Assembly (NCBI GenBank): GCA_035444205.1
Contig: DAOMOD010000112.1
Location: forward strand, 1 to 13,686
Direction of reading: 5' to 3'
Length of the DNA: 13,686 bases
DNA from: DAOMOD01 sp035444205
Lineage (GTDB): Bacteria; Pseudomonadota; Gammaproteobacteria; Xanthomonadales; BPKI01
Part shown: piece by piece, positions 12,914 through 13,686 of the stretch
How positions within the stretch are numbered: the stretch's first letter is position 1
Layout of the letters: each line of letters opens with the position of its first letter
Made by a program: the position numbers and the translations under genes
The notes under the pieces: generated by a model
The model's input: only the letters and a program-made list of their open reading frames with translations
Told to the model about the DNA's origin: nothing
Databases searched by the model: none

Positions 12914-13686
12914 TCAGTTTCTGTTGTCCACTTGCAGTACGGCCAGGAAGGCCTCCTGCGGAATATCCACGCGGCCGACCTGCTTCATGCGCTTCTTGCC
13001 CGCCTTCTGCTTCTCCAGCAGCTTGCGCTTCCGTGATACGTCGCCGCCGTAACACTTGGCCAGCACGTTCTTGCGCAGCGCCTTGACGGTGGAACGCGCC
13101 AGAATCTGCGACCCGATCGCCGCCTGGATGGCCACATCGAACATCTGCCGCGGAATCAGCTCGCGCATGCGCTCGACCAGCTCGCGACCGCGACGGTCGG
13201 CCACACCGCGGTGCACGATCAGACTGAGCGCATCGACGCGCTCGCCGTTGATGAGGATATCCAGCCGCACGAATGGCCCGGCCTGGAAGTGCAGGAAGTG
13301 ATAGTCGAGCGAAGCATACCCCCGCGACACCGACTTCAGGCGGTCGAAAAAGTCCAGCACCACTTCGGCCAGCGGCATCTCGTAGCTGATCTGTACCTGC
13401 GAACCCATGTACTGGATACCGCGCTGGCTGCCGCGCTTCTCCTCGCACAGGGTGATGACCGGGCCGACGTAATCGGGCGGCGTGAGGATGTTGGCGAGGA
13501 TGATCGGCTCGCGCACCTCCTCGATCTTGTTCGGCGGCGGCAGCTTGGCCGGATTGTCCAGGGTGACCACCTCGCCGTCGGACATCAGCACCTCGTAGAC
13601 CACCGTAGGCGCCGTGGTGATCAGGTCGAGGTTGTATTCGCGCTCCAGCCGCTCCTGCACGATCTCCATGTGCAGCATGCCGAGGA
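12914..13686 (-). CDS. lepA: Elongation factor 4 (LepA), C-terminal part, cut by the window edge
   Basis: The right edge truncates the gene; the visible 256 or so residues are the C-terminal part of EF4/LepA, the ribosome-associated GTPase implicated in 30S biogenesis and elongation under stress. The visible start L-G-M-L-H-M-E-I-V-Q-E-R-L is the domain IV-like region shared with EF-G. The GTPase domain lies outside. The C-terminal domain specific to LepA is complete, including RGYASLDYHFLHFQAG, IPRQMFDVAIQAAIGSQILAR and KNVLAKCYGGDVSRKRKLLEKQKAGKKRMK, a tRNA/ribosome-contacting basic end. Only 30 bases separate it from lepB, the normal operon arrangement. No odd residues are seen. Confidence 0.97.
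   Translation of the reverse strand, partial: LGMLHMEIVQERLEREYNLDLITTAPTVVYEVLMSDGEVVTLDNPAKLPPPNKIEEVREPIILANILTPPDYVGPVITLCEEKRGSQRGIQYMGSQVQISYEMPLAEVVLDFFDRLKSVSRGYASLDYHFLHFQAGPFVRLDILINGERVDALSLIVHRGVADRRGRELVERMRELIPRQMFDVAIQAAIGSQILARSTVKALRKNVLAKCYGGDVSRKRKLLEKQKAGKKRMKQVGRVDIPQEAFLAVLQVDNRN

Overview
The window looks like chromosomal DNA of a high-GC gammaproteobacterium, most likely Lysobacterales (Xanthomonadales) and possibly near Rhodanobacteraceae. The lineage call is an inference. It rests on the order lepA-lepB-DUF4845-rnc-era-recO, on secreted proteins ending in a short F-x-D-G-F-E tail, and on a DUF1318 lipoprotein of a kind I associate with this order. I see no tRNA, rRNA, CRISPR array, insertion sequence, integrase or phage gene.

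Left part (15-3981, + strand): three exported proteins. The first is a right-handed beta-helix protein fused to three copies of a roughly 80-residue domain. The second is an unrecognised secreted protein, and the third a small beta-helix protein. The first two share the F-x-D-G-F-E C-terminus; the third ends in a Cys-rich tail.

Middle part (3978-9218): a PuuB-like FAD-dependent amine or amino-acid oxidoreductase on the minus strand, facing a small three-helix membrane protein whose start overlaps its own. Then comes a tightly coupled minus-strand pair. One gene encodes a YdbH-family protein (AsmA-like intermembrane lipid transport) and the other a DUF1318/YdbL lipoprotein. The lipoprotein looks like a fusion of the YnbE and YdbL roles, and no separate ynbE lies between the two genes. 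A stand-alone REC-Hpt phosphorelay protein is read divergently from ydbH, with only 33 bp between them.

Right part (9142-13686, minus strand): a housekeeping operon lepA (cut by the right edge)-lepB-DUF4845-rnc-era-recO. It covers translation (EF4), signal peptide cleavage, RNA processing, ribosome assembly and recombination repair. Junctions are very tight up to era. A 144-bp element with inverted terminal repeats built from a 7-bp unit then separates era from recO. The recO 3' end overlaps the REC-Hpt gene by 77 bp, tail to tail.

The observations most worth a second look are the condensed YdbH/YnbE/YdbL system, the shared DGFE tail, and the inverted-repeat element in the rnc-era-recO operon. 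No intergenic stretch exceeds 300 bases; the longest are 2082-2291 and 9871-10033.
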